Shown: piece after piece, positions 26,864 to 35,695 of the stretch
Layout of the letters: each line of letters starts with the position of its first letter
How positions within the stretch are numbered: position 1 is the stretch's first letter
Source: Nitrospira sp.
GTDB lineage: Bacteria; Nitrospirota; Nitrospiria; Nitrospirales; Nitrospiraceae
Reading direction: 5' to 3'
Length of the DNA: 64,000 bases
Assembly (NCBI GenBank): GCA_024331125.1
Contig: JANDJI010000003.1
Span: 310,001 to 374,000, forward strand
Position numbers and translations under genes: made by a program
The notes under the pieces: generated by a model
The model's input: the letters and a program-made list of their open reading frames with translations, nothing else
What the model was told of the DNA's origin: nothing
Database searches by the model: none

Positions 26864-27661
26864 TCACGCTGAAGGTGACCGGTCTTCTTGAACGGGAGGA
26901 GCCTGTCTTGCGGCGTCCAGGGATTGCTGAAGTTCTTTTTGTGCCGCATTCAATTCGGTTTGAATCGTGTGCGCGTGGGGGGCGATGCTTTCCCTGACGT
27001 CGGCCGCCGCCTCTCGAAACGTTCGCACCAGGTCTCCGACGTTTGCACCCATCTGTTGCATTTCTTGCGGAGACACAAGGTCATCCGCCTTCGTGGCTTT
27101 GGCTTTCAAGGCGGCCTGTTGAGCCTGCACGCGGGCGACGGCCTCCTTGTTGACGATCGCCGAAGGACGTTTCGCAGGCGGTTTTGGTCGAGATCCGGCG
27201 GGCAACGGCGGGTACTGCGCGCGAGGCGGGGGCACAGGGGCTGCGGCCCGTTCTTCCATCGAGACCACATGCTGATCCGATGCGGTTGAAGGTTGCTGTT
27301 CTCGCGGCGGAGCCGTTCGTACTTGTTGAGGAGACTCCGATCCTGCTTGGTAGAGCATCGAGGCGGTCGTGCCCGGCGTCATCTCCGGGCCGGGAACGGA
27401 GGCGGCAAGCGATCTGGATGTGGGAGGCGGACCGGCATGAGAGGGAGGATCTGCGGCAGCCGCCGCCTGGCTTTGCATCGGGGATGCTTCCATTTCCGTC
27501 GCACTTGCGGCAGGCTGAGGAGCGTCATGAACTTCCTTCTTAAAACTCCGCAGAGCCTTCCCCACTCCTTCACCGATTTGGGGTAGGCGCCCTGCTCCGA
27601 AGATGATCAGGATGATCACCAAGATAAGAATGAGTTCGGAAAATCCCATTGTGCCGAACAT
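26864..27661 (-). CDS. TatA/TatB-family translocase subunit with long C-terminal extension
   Basis: 265 residues from the ATG at 27661 ([14 protein letters not shown]), preceded by AAAGGGAG. The first 50 residues are a standard TatA: transmembrane helix [19 protein letters not shown], hinge and amphipathic helix [16 protein letters not shown]. Instead of ending near 60-90 residues it continues with about 140 residues rich in Pro/Ala/Ser/Gln, then a C-terminal helical segment ([22 protein letters not shown], then [19 protein letters not shown]) likely to be coiled coil. It would act in twin-arginine export at the inner membrane. FGAGRLP is TatA-like; the length recalls TatB. No tatC nearby. 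Confidence 0.75.
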   Translation of the reverse strand: MFGTMGFSELILILVIILIIFGAGRLPQIGEGVGKALRSFKKEVHDAPQPAASATEMEASPMQSQAAAAADPPSHAGPPPTSRSLAASVPGPEMTPGTTASMLYQAGSESPQQVRTAPPREQQPSTASDQHVVSMEERAAAPVPPPRAQYPPLPAGSRPKPPAKRPSAIVNKEAVARVQAQQAALKAKATKADDLVSPQEMQQMGANVGDLVRTFREAAADVRESIAPHAHTIQTELNAAQKELQQSLDAARQAPPVQEDRSPSA

Positions 27662-27779
27662 GCCGGCTCCCTTTGGCAAGAGGCAATCGCGCTGCGGGAG
27701 AATTCTCCCTGGTTGACTCTAGCCGCCCTATCGAGGAGGTGTCAAGAAAGGAGCAGGTCGGCGGGGCGGGCCATATCCG

Positions 27780-28982
27780 TCAAAAGATGGAAACAATGGT
27801 TGTTTGGAGCGGCTCTCCATAGACCACCGCTTCTCGATCCGACACGTACACGTCCAGTTCGCTCCGGATGCCGAATTCGCCCGGAAGATAGATGCCGGGT
27901 TCCAGAGAAAAACATGTGCGCGGCAAGAGACGCCGTTCCTCCCGCGTTTCCAAGTTGTCGATATTGGCTCCATTGCCATGGACTTCCTCGCCGATAGAAT
28001 GGCCGGTCCGATGCACGAAGTAATCGCCGTATCCGGCTTCCCGGATCACGGAGCGGCAGGCCTCATCGACTTCCCAGCCGAGGGGAAAACGGCCTTGGGC
28101 CACCCGTTCTCGGATAAACGACAGGGCCGCGTCCCGACCTTGTCGGACATAGTCAAAAATCTCACGGTGTTTGGTGGGGATCGCGTCGCCCGTATAGCAA
28201 GTCCACGTGATGTCGCCGTAAACGGATCCCGGTTCCCTCCGCTTGGCCCAGAGGTCCATCAACACCAGGTTGCCCCTGGAGATGGGGGCCGATCCGGATT
28301 CCGACGGTCCGTAGTGGGGATCGGCACTGTGGGCGTCGACGGCGACAATAGGTGCGCCGGAGGTGACCATGCCGGCGTCATGGATGCGTGAGAGGAGAAA
28401 CTGCTGCACGTCGTATTCGGTCACCTGTTTTGCCTTGGAGAGGGCCGTCCTGATGTGGGCGAAGGCCTCATCGACGATTCTTCGAAGCGCCGTGACCGCG
28501 TAGCGGTGGGATTCCAGTTGCTCGTCGGTCCAGACCGCTTCGAATCGCTGGACAAGGTCGGCCGACGTGATGATCTCGATCCCGAAGCTGCGGATCAATT
28601 CAACGGTGCCCGCATCGACGCGCGAAAGATAGGGAACGGCATTGAAGGGGGAGTACTGCATGGCGATCCGCCGACGGTCCCGCAATAGAGAAGAGAGCAA
28701 CGTTCGTTGTTGCTCCCACGACACGTAATAGCGGGTGTCGCCGGGTAGCTCATCCAGGACACGGGGTTCGATCCTGTGAAGCAGTTTTACCGGCTCTCCG
28801 GAAGCCGGAATCCAGTAGTACCACCGTCTGGTGACATGCCGGCCTGCGTCGAGCAGCAGGACCCGATAGGCCAGGGGGTCGCTTCCGCGAAAGTCGTAGA
28901 AGAGCCATCCGTCAAGCCCCTCCGTTTCCCGAAGAGCCTGTTGGATCGAAGCGATTCGTCGGTCGTGCGCCGAAGAGTTCAT
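27780..28982 (-). CDS. M24 family Xaa-Pro peptidase
   Basis: 400 residues from the ATG at 28982 (MNSSAHDRRI). Creatinase-like N-terminal domain (about 1-165), then the pita-bread catalytic domain with two-metal ligands LVLMDLW (Asp), YGDITWT (Asp), HRTGHSIGEEVHG (His), CFSLEPGIY (Glu) and IRSELDV (Glu). Probably a cytoplasmic aminopeptidase releasing residues before proline. The frame extends upstream but the segment ahead of Met looks non-coding. Divergent from the next gene, with a 116-bp shared upstream region. Confidence 0.85.
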   Translation of the reverse strand: MNSSAHDRRIASIQQALRETEGLDGWLFYDFRGSDPLAYRVLLLDAGRHVTRRWYYWIPASGEPVKLLHRIEPRVLDELPGDTRYYVSWEQQRTLLSSLLRDRRRIAMQYSPFNAVPYLSRVDAGTVELIRSFGIEIITSADLVQRFEAVWTDEQLESHRYAVTALRRIVDEAFAHIRTALSKAKQVTEYDVQQFLLSRIHDAGMVTSGAPIVAVDAHSADPHYGPSESGSAPISRGNLVLMDLWAKRREPGSVYGDITWTCYTGDAIPTKHREIFDYVRQGRDAALSFIRERVAQGRFPLGWEVDEACRSVIREAGYGDYFVHRTGHSIGEEVHGNGANIDNLETREERRLLPRTCFSLEPGIYLPGEFGIRSELDVYVSDREAVVYGEPLQTTIVSIF

Positions 28983-29098
28983 ACTGTCGCATCTTATTCG
29001 TTGAACGTCGAGGGCGTCAATTTGAGTTGAGAATGCCGTGACGAGAAAGATCGGCGCCCGCAGAGATCCGTGACGTCTCATGTTACAATGTCACGCTT

Positions 29099-29569
29099 AT
29101 GATGAAAGAACTCTTCGGCGGATCGTCTTCCTACCGAGTGACGTTGTTCTTCGGCCCGGAGCCGGTCGATGGGGCGACCGACGTACTGGCGTGCGTGTTC
29201 AACGTCAAGAAACGGAGCTGGAAAGCCGGCATACAGGTTTCCGTGGAAGTCATGCTTGGGCAGGTGACGCGCCTCCGGCACGAGCTGCGACTCATGGATC
29301 GGCTGTCGGAGGCGTTGCTGGCGATTGCGCCGGAAGAACGTTCGGCTCGCGAGCAACGGATCGAGGATCTGTTTGTTCAAGCGGTGGCCTGGTGTAAACT
29401 GGCGCTTGGAATGGAAGCCGGCTTGACTCAAGAGAACCACTGTATCCCGGCCGCAGCTTTTGTATCGGAGCTGGACCGGTTGGTCATGGATCGGCGAGAG
29501 GATGTGGCGGCCTACGTTGCGTCGGAGTTGGATCTGGCTCTCGATCCGTCGTCGCCATCGCCGCCGTAG
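29099..29569 (+). CDS. Conserved-looking hypothetical protein
   Basis: 156 residues, ATG-ATG start. No signal peptide or membrane segment. An N-terminal beta-rich part (YRVTLFFGPEPVDGATDVLACVFNVKKRSWKAGIQVSVEV) is followed by helices (QVTRLRHELRLMDRLSEALLAIAP, REQRIEDLFVQAVAWCKLALGME). I do not recognise a family. Base composition and codon use match the neighbours, supporting a real gene. It is divergent from the M24 peptidase gene. Confidence 0.6.
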   Translation: MMKELFGGSSSYRVTLFFGPEPVDGATDVLACVFNVKKRSWKAGIQVSVEVMLGQVTRLRHELRLMDRLSEALLAIAPEERSAREQRIEDLFVQAVAWCKLALGMEAGLTQENHCIPAAAFVSELDRLVMDRREDVAAYVASELDLALDPSSPSPP

Positions 29570-29587
29570 CTTTTCCGAGCAAAGGGT

Positions 29588-29615
29588 TTGCATTCATCCG
29601 CGGATTTGTTATAAC
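29588..29615 (+). promoter_or_regulatory. Sigma70-like promoter
   Basis: TTGCAT (29588-29593), 16-bp spacer, TATAAC (29610-29615), 76 bp upstream of the next small gene. Confidence 0.4.
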
Positions 29616-29691
29616 GCAGTGATCATCATGCCGCGAGAATGCGCGCACGGTCATCAACGGTCGCGGCCCTCAAGGGAAGGAGGCACCTCAC

Positions 29692-30087
29692 GTGAGAGTT
29701 TCGATTGTGGTGTTCATCGTTGTCCTCACCTACGGTTCCATGGTGGCTGCTCCCTCCTGGAGCCAGTCGTCGTCCGCCGACACGCAGCAAGGAACGGCTT
29801 CCGGGGCCGGGATGGGCGCCGCGTCGGCCGTCGCGACGATTTTATATTTTCCGTTTAAGGGAGCCTTTGCGCTCGGGGGAGGGATCGTCGGCGGTCTTGC
29901 CTACGTCTTTTCCGGTTTCAATGAACAAACCGCGAAAAGCATTTGGGTCCCCAGCATCTACGGAACCTACGTCATCACTCCGGAGCATCTGACCGGTGAC
30001 CGTCCCGTGCGATTCATCGGCGTCGCAGCGGAGGGCGATGACGCGGTGACGCCGTCGGAGCAGCCGGCGGCCAGCCCCTCCTACTAG
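29692..30087 (+). CDS. Exported small hypothetical protein
   Basis: 131 residues, GTG start preceded by AAGGAGG. Sec signal peptide (residues 1-25, VSIVVFIVVLTYGSMVAAPSWS, cleavage near SWSQ). A Gly/Ala-rich hydrophobic stretch GAGMGAASAVATILYFPFKGAFALGGGIVGGLAYVFSG could be membrane-associated. The C-terminal region contains SIYGTYVITPEHLTGDRPVRFIG. Similar small exported proteins with a YFPFKG motif occur in Nitrospira-like genomes by my recollection, with no known function. The next gene starts 3 bp after the stop. Confidence 0.65.
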   Translation: MRVSIVVFIVVLTYGSMVAAPSWSQSSSADTQQGTASGAGMGAASAVATILYFPFKGAFALGGGIVGGLAYVFSGFNEQTAKSIWVPSIYGTYVITPEHLTGDRPVRFIGVAAEGDDAVTPSEQPAASPSY

Positions 30088-30090
30088 GTC

Positions 30091-30831
30091 ATGAAGCCTG
30101 TCATCGGCGTGACACCGGACTTCAATGCCGGTGACAGGAAAGACATGGGCGGGCGGGAGCCGACGTATTTTTTACGGGCTCGCTACATTCGGGCGATCGA
30201 AGAACTGGGCGGCATTCCCCTGATTCTCCCGCTTGTGGCGGGGCCGAACGCCAGGCGCCGATTGCTCGACGGTGTTGACGGGCTTCTGATCACCGGCAGT
30301 GGTCCGGACCTGCCTCCTCGTCTCTACGGCGAGCGCCAACTGTATCCGTTTCCGTTGGTGAGCAAGCGGCGCGCCGACTTCGAGCTTGAGCTGGTCCATC
30401 AAGCCCGCGCCCGCGATCTCCCCATCTTAGGCATTTGCGGAGGCATGCAAACGATCAACGTGGCGTGCGGCGGGAGCCTCTTTCAAGATATCCCGTCCCA
30501 GGTTGATCGGGCGTTGAACCATCGTCAGAAGACCAAGGCGACGAGGGTGTCTCATCCCGTCGTGGTCGCGCCGAAGAGCCTGCTTCGGAGCATCGTCGGG
30601 CGATCCACGTTGCTGGTGAACAGCTCTCACCATCAATCCGTCAAACGAGTGGCGCCCGCGCTGATCGCGAGCGCCACGGCTCCCGATGGGATCGTGGAAG
30701 CCATCGAATCACCCACCCTCCGTTTCTTCCTGGCGGTTCAATGGCACCCGGAATTTCTCTTCGACCGCCACGCGGCCCATAAGAAGTTGTTTGCGGCTCT
30801 GTTGCGCGCCGCACGACGGACCCGATCATGA
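30091..30831 (+). CDS. Peptidase C26 (gamma-glutamyl-gamma-aminobutyrate hydrolase family)
   Basis: 246 residues, class I glutamine-amidotransferase-like hydrolase (PuuD group). N-terminal KPVIGVTPDFNAGDRKD, the nucleophile loop LGICGGMQTINVACGG (Cys near 117), and the His/Glu pair in FLAVQWHPEFLFD near 226. It would hydrolyse a gamma-glutamyl bond in the cytoplasm; the substrate is not determined and polyamine genes are absent nearby. Starts 3 bp after the preceding stop, so probably cotranscribed. The amino-acid permease follows after about 75 bp on the same strand. Confidence 0.85.
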   Translation: MKPVIGVTPDFNAGDRKDMGGREPTYFLRARYIRAIEELGGIPLILPLVAGPNARRRLLDGVDGLLITGSGPDLPPRLYGERQLYPFPLVSKRRADFELELVHQARARDLPILGICGGMQTINVACGGSLFQDIPSQVDRALNHRQKTKATRVSHPVVVAPKSLLRSIVGRSTLLVNSSHHQSVKRVAPALIASATAPDGIVEAIESPTLRFFLAVQWHPEFLFDRHAAHKKLFAALLRAARRTRS

Positions 30832-30904
30832 ATCACATCGACGAAGCGAAAGAAGAGGAGGTTCGTCTCTCTCCCGCTAGGCTTGGTCGCGCATGGAGCT
30901 TCAG

Positions 30905-32389
30905 ATGAGCGAACCGACAACTCCTTCTGGTGCAGCCCGGGATGCCGGAGGATCGGTGACCGGCCGGCTCTTTCGGACGAAATCCATCGCTCAGATCTTG
31001 GCGGATGCCGAACGGCCCGAGCACCGCCTGAAGAAGACCTTGACGGTCTGGGATCTGGTTGCGCTGGGGATAGGCGCGATCATCGGGACCGGCATTTTCG
31101 TGCTGGTCGGGACCGCCATCGTTGGCGACATGTATCGGCCGGGGGCCGGTCCCGGCATCATGTTGTCCTTTGTCTTGTCGGGATTGACGTGCGCCTTGGC
31201 CGCCCTCTGTTATGCGGAGTTTTCGGCGATGATTCCCGTCGCCGGTTCCGCCTACACCTTTTCATACGCCACGTTGGGTGAATTTCTCGCCTGGCTCACG
31301 GGATGGAATCTGATCCTGGAGTACGGCGTCGCCTGCGTCGCGGTGGCCATTGGGTGGTCCGGCTACTTCACCAAATTGCTCGCGCTCGCGGGGCTGGAGT
31401 TGCCCTATTGGGCGACCAATCCTCCCCAGTGGGCGGGAGGGCCGGAGGGAAGCATCGCCAATTTCCCGGCGGCGATCATCGTGTTGCTGATCACGTTGAT
31501 CCTGGTGATCGGCATCAAAGAGAGCGCGCGCACCGCCGGATTCATCGTCGTCCTCAAACTGGGGGTCATTCTCTTCTTTATCGCCGTCGGAGCTCCCGCC
31601 GTGGACGTCAACAATTGGCGACCGTTCATGCCGAATGGATTCGAGGGCGTGCGGGCCGCCGCCGCGATCATTTTCTTCGCCTATATCGGATTCGACGCCG
31701 TCTCGACCGCCGCGGAGGAAGCCCGCAATCCTCAGCGCGACGTGCCGTTGGGCATTCTCGGCTCGTTGGCCGTGTGCACGATCCTCTACATTTCCGTCGC
31801 GGCGGTGCTGACCGGTCTGGTGTCGATGGAGCAAATCGATGTCCACGCGCCGGTGGCCGAGGCGCTGAGCGTCGTCGGAATCAAATGGGGGGCGGCGCTG
31901 GTCGCCGTCGGCGCCGTTGCCGGCATCACCAGCGTGCTCGTCGTGATGATGCTCGGGCAGATCCGCGTCTTCTTTGCGATGTCGAGGGATCGGCTGCTGA
32001 GCCCCGGCTTGTCCGTCGTGCATCCGAAGTTCGGGACGCCGCACCGGGTGACGATTCTGACGGGAGTGGTCGTGGCGACCTTGGCCGCCTTGTTTCGTAT
32101 CGGGGACGCGGCCGATATGACGAATATCGGAACCTTCTTTGCCTTTGTGTTGGTCTGCTCCGGCGTCATGGTGCTCCGATACACCAAACCGGAGCACCCT
32201 CGCCCTTTCCGCCTCCCCTTCATGCCGATCGTCCCGCTCTTGGGCATCGCGGCCTGTCTGTATCTTATGGCGGGATTGCCCAAGTTGACCTGGATCCGCT
32301 TTGTCGTCTGGACCGTCGTCGGAATTCTCGTGTATCTTGCGTACGGGTTCAGACACAGTAAACTTGCCGCGCAGGCCGACCGATCGTGA
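30905..32389 (+). CDS. APC-superfamily amino acid permease
   Basis: 494 residues from the ATG of MSEPTTPSG at 30905; the in-frame ATG at 30893 is possible but the GGAG between them is well placed for 30905. About twelve hydrophobic segments. The first carries the APC signature ALGIGAIIGTGIFVLVG (unwound TM1 substrate site). AALCYAEFSAMIPVAGSAYTFSY (TM3) and FFAYIGFDAVSTAAEEARNPQRDVP (TM6) are typical of the cationic amino acid transporter/YfnA branch. Imports or exchanges amino acids across the inner membrane; specificity not readable. Confidence 0.9.
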   Translation: MSEPTTPSGAARDAGGSVTGRLFRTKSIAQILADAERPEHRLKKTLTVWDLVALGIGAIIGTGIFVLVGTAIVGDMYRPGAGPGIMLSFVLSGLTCALAALCYAEFSAMIPVAGSAYTFSYATLGEFLAWLTGWNLILEYGVACVAVAIGWSGYFTKLLALAGLELPYWATNPPQWAGGPEGSIANFPAAIIVLLITLILVIGIKESARTAGFIVVLKLGVILFFIAVGAPAVDVNNWRPFMPNGFEGVRAAAAIIFFAYIGFDAVSTAAEEARNPQRDVPLGILGSLAVCTILYISVAAVLTGLVSMEQIDVHAPVAEALSVVGIKWGAALVAVGAVAGITSVLVVMMLGQIRVFFAMSRDRLLSPGLSVVHPKFGTPHRVTILTGVVVATLAALFRIGDAADMTNIGTFFAFVLVCSGVMVLRYTKPEHPRPFRLPFMPIVPLLGIAACLYLMAGLPKLTWIRFVVWTVVGILVYLAYGFRHSKLAAQADRS

Positions 32390-32481
32390 CCCGTCTTGTT
32401 GCCGGCATCAAGGCAGATGACCGGGTCGAGGACGGTCCCTGCCGATCGGGAGATGACAAGCCGTCTGGCTCGACGAGCCTG

Positions 32482-32667
32482 TCACGGCCGTGGAGGATCG
32501 TCAAAAATCGCTCCACATTCCAGACATCGAACCTTTCCCGTCGGCTTGCCGCGCCTGGTTCGCACGTCATCGATGATACGTCGATGAGCGCAAAGGATTT
32601 GTGCGACGCAGGATTCAAGGGCGTGAGCCTTGGGAGGAGTTCCCTTGACATCCAACGGAGTCTCCAT
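32482..32667 (-). CDS. Small protein with a zinc-ribbon-like CxxC
   Basis: 61 residues from the ATG at 32667, with an excellent AAGGAGGG ribosome site. C-terminal half reads KVRCLECGAIFDDP, one CxxC; two further cysteines lie in ESCVAQILCAHR, so a four-Cys site is conceivable. Basic middle part (RRIIDDVRTRRGKPTGK). Family not recognised. The ribosome site and Cys pattern support a real gene. Confidence 0.5.
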   Translation of the reverse strand: METPLDVKGTPPKAHALESCVAQILCAHRRIIDDVRTRRGKPTGKVRCLECGAIFDDPPRP

Positions 32668-32759
32668 CCTCCCTCCTTTTTTCAATGGAAAACGAGATTT
32701 CGCCGGAAGTCCCTCGTGAGTGCCACCCATTTGTGAAGACGATCCGTTTGAGCAGCTCC

Positions 32760-33089
32760 TCAGCCGAGAGATATACGCTTTCTTTCAGCGAGGCCGGACT
32801 GGTCCCCTGGCTGTGAAATCCCAGGGGTGACCTCGCCGGCATGGATCTCCTGGGAGATCGACGCATAGGAACGCTCGCTCGTTTCGACACGAGCGGCTTG
32901 CACCCGGTAAGTCCTGTTTTTGTCAATGGTGACACGAATCTGTCCCGTCCTGCTCAGATAATCGATAGCCAAAAATACTTGGTTCCACGTCAAGTCGGGG
33001 CAGAGCCCCACGACATCTTCCATGGCACAATCGGTGCCCAATTGCTCCAGCGCGTGCCGAACCTGCTCGATGATGTGTGACACCACCAT
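32760..33089 (-). CDS. Small winged-helix-like hypothetical protein
   Basis: 109 residues, with an unusually strong AGGAGGTG ribosome site 6 bp before the ATG. Residues 1-65 read as a helix-turn-helix with wing (VVSHIIEQVRHALEQL, LTWNQVFLAIDYLSRTGQIRVTIDKNRTYRV), a layout seen in small DNA-binding regulators. The C-terminal tail is polar. About 220 bp of gene-free DNA separate it from the two-component genes upstream. Regulatory role is inference. Confidence 0.6.
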   Translation of the reverse strand: MVVSHIIEQVRHALEQLGTDCAMEDVVGLCPDLTWNQVFLAIDYLSRTGQIRVTIDKNRTYRVQAARVETSERSYASISQEIHAGEVTPGISQPGDQSGLAERKRISLG

Positions 33090-33309
33090 GGCACACCTCC
33101 TGGTCGATGGATGTTTTCCATATTCCGCATACTTCTCTTAGAGGGATCCAGAGGCGAGGAAAACTAGGGACATTACTAGAAGCATGAAAGGAGATTACCT
33201 GGGACCACTCAACGCTCATCGGAATGGTAAGCGGATGTCGAGAACACATAAGCCGACGAGTCACTCTATCCGCCTATTCACCAGCCGGTGCGTTCCGTCT
33301 CGGAGACGA

Positions 33310-33960
33310 TCAGAGGCTTATCAGGCCTTCGGCTATGGCGTATCTGGTCAGATCAGCCGTCGAATGGAGGCCGAGATCTTCCATGATCCGGGCTTTGTGA
33401 AACTCGACCGTCTTGACGGAAATATTCAAAATGGAAGCGATGGCCTTGGCGCTCTTTCCCTCCGCAACGAGTTGCAAGACCTCCCGCTGTCTCGGTGTCA
33501 GGGCGGTAGGGGGACGGTGCGGCACCGATTCTCCGGGAGCGGAATGGAGCACGGCGGCCAAAACATCTTTCGTGATGAGGGGTGTGAGATAATGTTGGCC
33601 TCGCATGACGGCTTGAATGGCCTGTCTCAGCTCAGAGGCCGCGGATCGTTTCAGCAAGTAGGCGGATGCGCCGGCCTTGAACGCTTCAGCGGCGTAGGTC
33701 GGCGTGGCATGCATCGTCAGGAAAATGAGTTTGCTCTCCGGCACGAGTTTCTTGAGTTGTCGGGCCGCGTCCAGACCGTTCAAAAGTGGCATGGAAATGT
33801 CGAGCAGGATAATATCCGGGCGTAAGGTTTGGGCTTCAGTGACCAACATACGGCCGTCCTCCACCGCTCCCACCACCTGACCTTCGCCTTCGACGAGTTT
33901 CATGAGCCCGGCGAGCACGATCGAATGGTCGTCCGCGATCAGGATACGGGGGCGGGTCAT
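33310..33960 (-). CDS. NarL/FixJ-type response regulator
   Basis: 216 residues. Receiver domain with acidic pocket ILIADDHS, phosphoacceptor Asp in IILLDISMPLLNG (about 56), Thr in FLTMHATP and Lys in YLLKRSA. LuxR-type HTH at the C-terminus: LTPRQREVLQLVAEGKSAKAIASILNISVKTVEFHKARIMEDLG. Its ATG overlaps the stop of the sensor kinase gene by 4 bp, so the two are a cognate pair. Regulated genes unknown. Confidence 0.93.
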   Translation of the reverse strand: MTRPRILIADDHSIVLAGLMKLVEGEGQVVGAVEDGRMLVTEAQTLRPDIILLDISMPLLNGLDAARQLKKLVPESKLIFLTMHATPTYAAEAFKAGASAYLLKRSAASELRQAIQAVMRGQHYLTPLITKDVLAAVLHSAPGESVPHRPPTALTPRQREVLQLVAEGKSAKAIASILNISVKTVEFHKARIMEDLGLHSTADLTRYAIAEGLISL

Positions 33961-35576
33961 GGAGCACCTTCATGGAAGGGAATCCACGCGCAGATCTTCG
34001 TCCCTTCCTCCGGTCTGGAATGGATGTTGAGAAAACCGTTCATCAGTCTCAGCCGCTCCCGCATGCTGATCAGCCCCAATCCCTTGCAGTGAACCGTTTT
34101 CTCCTCGGGATCGAATCCCTTACCGTTGTCTTTTACCGACAGCCCCACACCTTTCGCTGAACCGACCAGGATGACGGTGGCCTCGGTCGCCCTCGCGTGT
34201 TTCACGACGTTCTGGAGACTTTCCTGGAGAACGCGGAACAGGCAGAGCCCTTGGTCGTGGGGAAGTTCGGGCGGAACGCGAGCGATCTTCAACAGAACCC
34301 GGAGGCTCGTCCGGGCGGCGACGCGGTGAACGAGGTCTTCAACGGCCGCCTGCAGTCCGACATGCATGAGTAATGTGGGATGGAGTTTGTGGGCCAAGTT
34401 GTGCAGATCATCCGAGAGTTGTTCAAGTTGCTCGCGGATGGAGGCGATCCGTTGAATCCACAGTTCGGGCAGCACCGGCGGTCGCTGCTCCAGGGCGGTA
34501 AGGTCCAGAAGGAGCACGGCCATCTGCTGGCTCACGTCATCGTGTAAATCGCGGGCGATCCGTTGCCGCTCGAGATCCTGGGCCGTAATGAGTTTGGCCG
34601 TCAGATCTTCCAGTTGGGCGCGATGGCGTCGGAGTTCCTCCCGGCTGCGCCGGAGTTCTTCCTCGGCCCGTTTGCGGTCCGTGATATCGGTGGCGATCCC
34701 GCCCGTGGCGTAGATATTCCCGGATTTGTCTTGGATGGGGAACTTCACGACGATGCTCGTGCGGAGACCGTCCGCGCAAGTTGCGGACTCCTCAAATTCC
34801 ATGGGCTCGCCTGATTTGACAACCAAGCGATCATGGGTCTGGAACTGGCTGGCCTGTTCGCGCGGAAAGAGTTGCTCGTCCGTTTTGCCGAGAATGTCTT
34901 GTTCCTCTATCCGAAACGCCGACTGGAAGCGGCGGTTCACATAGAGATATCGACCGTGCGCATCTTTCAGAAACACGAGGTTCGGGGCGTTGTCACAGAA
35001 CGTGCGGAACCACTCTTCACTCTTACACAGCGCGGCTCTGTGCGTCGCAATTTGCTCCTCGAGCGCGATGATGCGCTGTTGCAGGGCGTCATCGGAGAAG
35101 GGGAGGGCCGTGACGTCGTGGCAGGTCGTCAGAAAGCAACGTCGCGTTCCGAGCGGAACCAGGTCGATGGTGACAAGAAATCGGCGCCGGTTTCCCTCCT
35201 TGGTCTCCAGCAACGCCTCGATGTTTCGCACGGACCGTTCGGATAGGACTCGCTCCGTCAATCGACGTCGCTCTTTGGGATCGGGCCATAAAGACGTCCA
35301 GAACGTTGTTCCTCCGATCATGTCTTCGCGGCGGAGGCCGAACGTGTCCAGATAGGCGGCATTGACTGCGAGGCAACGCTCGGTTTCAGCCTGGATGAGT
35401 GCCATTGGATAGGAACTGAAGTGGAAAGCCTGTGCCCCGCATTCGTTCTTTCGAGCGGAGAAATCTCCTCCTTTGCGAGCTCGCGGCGATCCGAACGCAG
35501 ACCGTTCCACCGAGCAATTCTCCTTGATCTTCTGCCGTGAGCCTTGCCGGGCGTTGCCGGCATGGGATGGCTGCAT
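33957..35576 (-). CDS. PAS-domain sensor histidine kinase, NarX/HisKA_3 type
   Basis: 539 residues from the ATG at 35576 (MQPSHAGN); an upstream in-frame start at 35603 is possible. No membrane segment, so a soluble sensor. Two PAS domains: about 65-170 (FHFSSYPMALIQAETERCLAVNAAYL) and about 200-320 (NLVFLKDAHGRYLYVNRRFQSAF, ending in ATGGIATDITDRKRAEEEL). Then a coiled coil, the HisKA_3 box LERQRIARDLHDDVSQQMAVLLLDL with the phospho-His, and a HATPase with ESLQNVVKHARA and VKDNGKGFDPE, GLGLISMRERL. It phosphorylates the overlapping NarL regulator. Confidence 0.93.
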   Translation of the reverse strand: MQPSHAGNARQGSRQKIKENCSVERSAFGSPRARKGGDFSARKNECGAQAFHFSSYPMALIQAETERCLAVNAAYLDTFGLRREDMIGGTTFWTSLWPDPKERRRLTERVLSERSVRNIEALLETKEGNRRRFLVTIDLVPLGTRRCFLTTCHDVTALPFSDDALQQRIIALEEQIATHRAALCKSEEWFRTFCDNAPNLVFLKDAHGRYLYVNRRFQSAFRIEEQDILGKTDEQLFPREQASQFQTHDRLVVKSGEPMEFEESATCADGLRTSIVVKFPIQDKSGNIYATGGIATDITDRKRAEEELRRSREELRRHRAQLEDLTAKLITAQDLERQRIARDLHDDVSQQMAVLLLDLTALEQRPPVLPELWIQRIASIREQLEQLSDDLHNLAHKLHPTLLMHVGLQAAVEDLVHRVAARTSLRVLLKIARVPPELPHDQGLCLFRVLQESLQNVVKHARATEATVILVGSAKGVGLSVKDNGKGFDPEEKTVHCKGLGLISMRERLRLMNGFLNIHSRPEEGTKICAWIPFHEGAP

Positions 35577-35695
35577 TTTAGGCTCTCGGCGAGGGCCTCG
35601 CAAGCCGTCAGGGCTTCCGGTCTGCTGTTCTGCGAGGCTTCGGCGTGACGAGGGACGACGAGGTTACCGGAGAGCCGGATCGTCATTCGCCGGCG

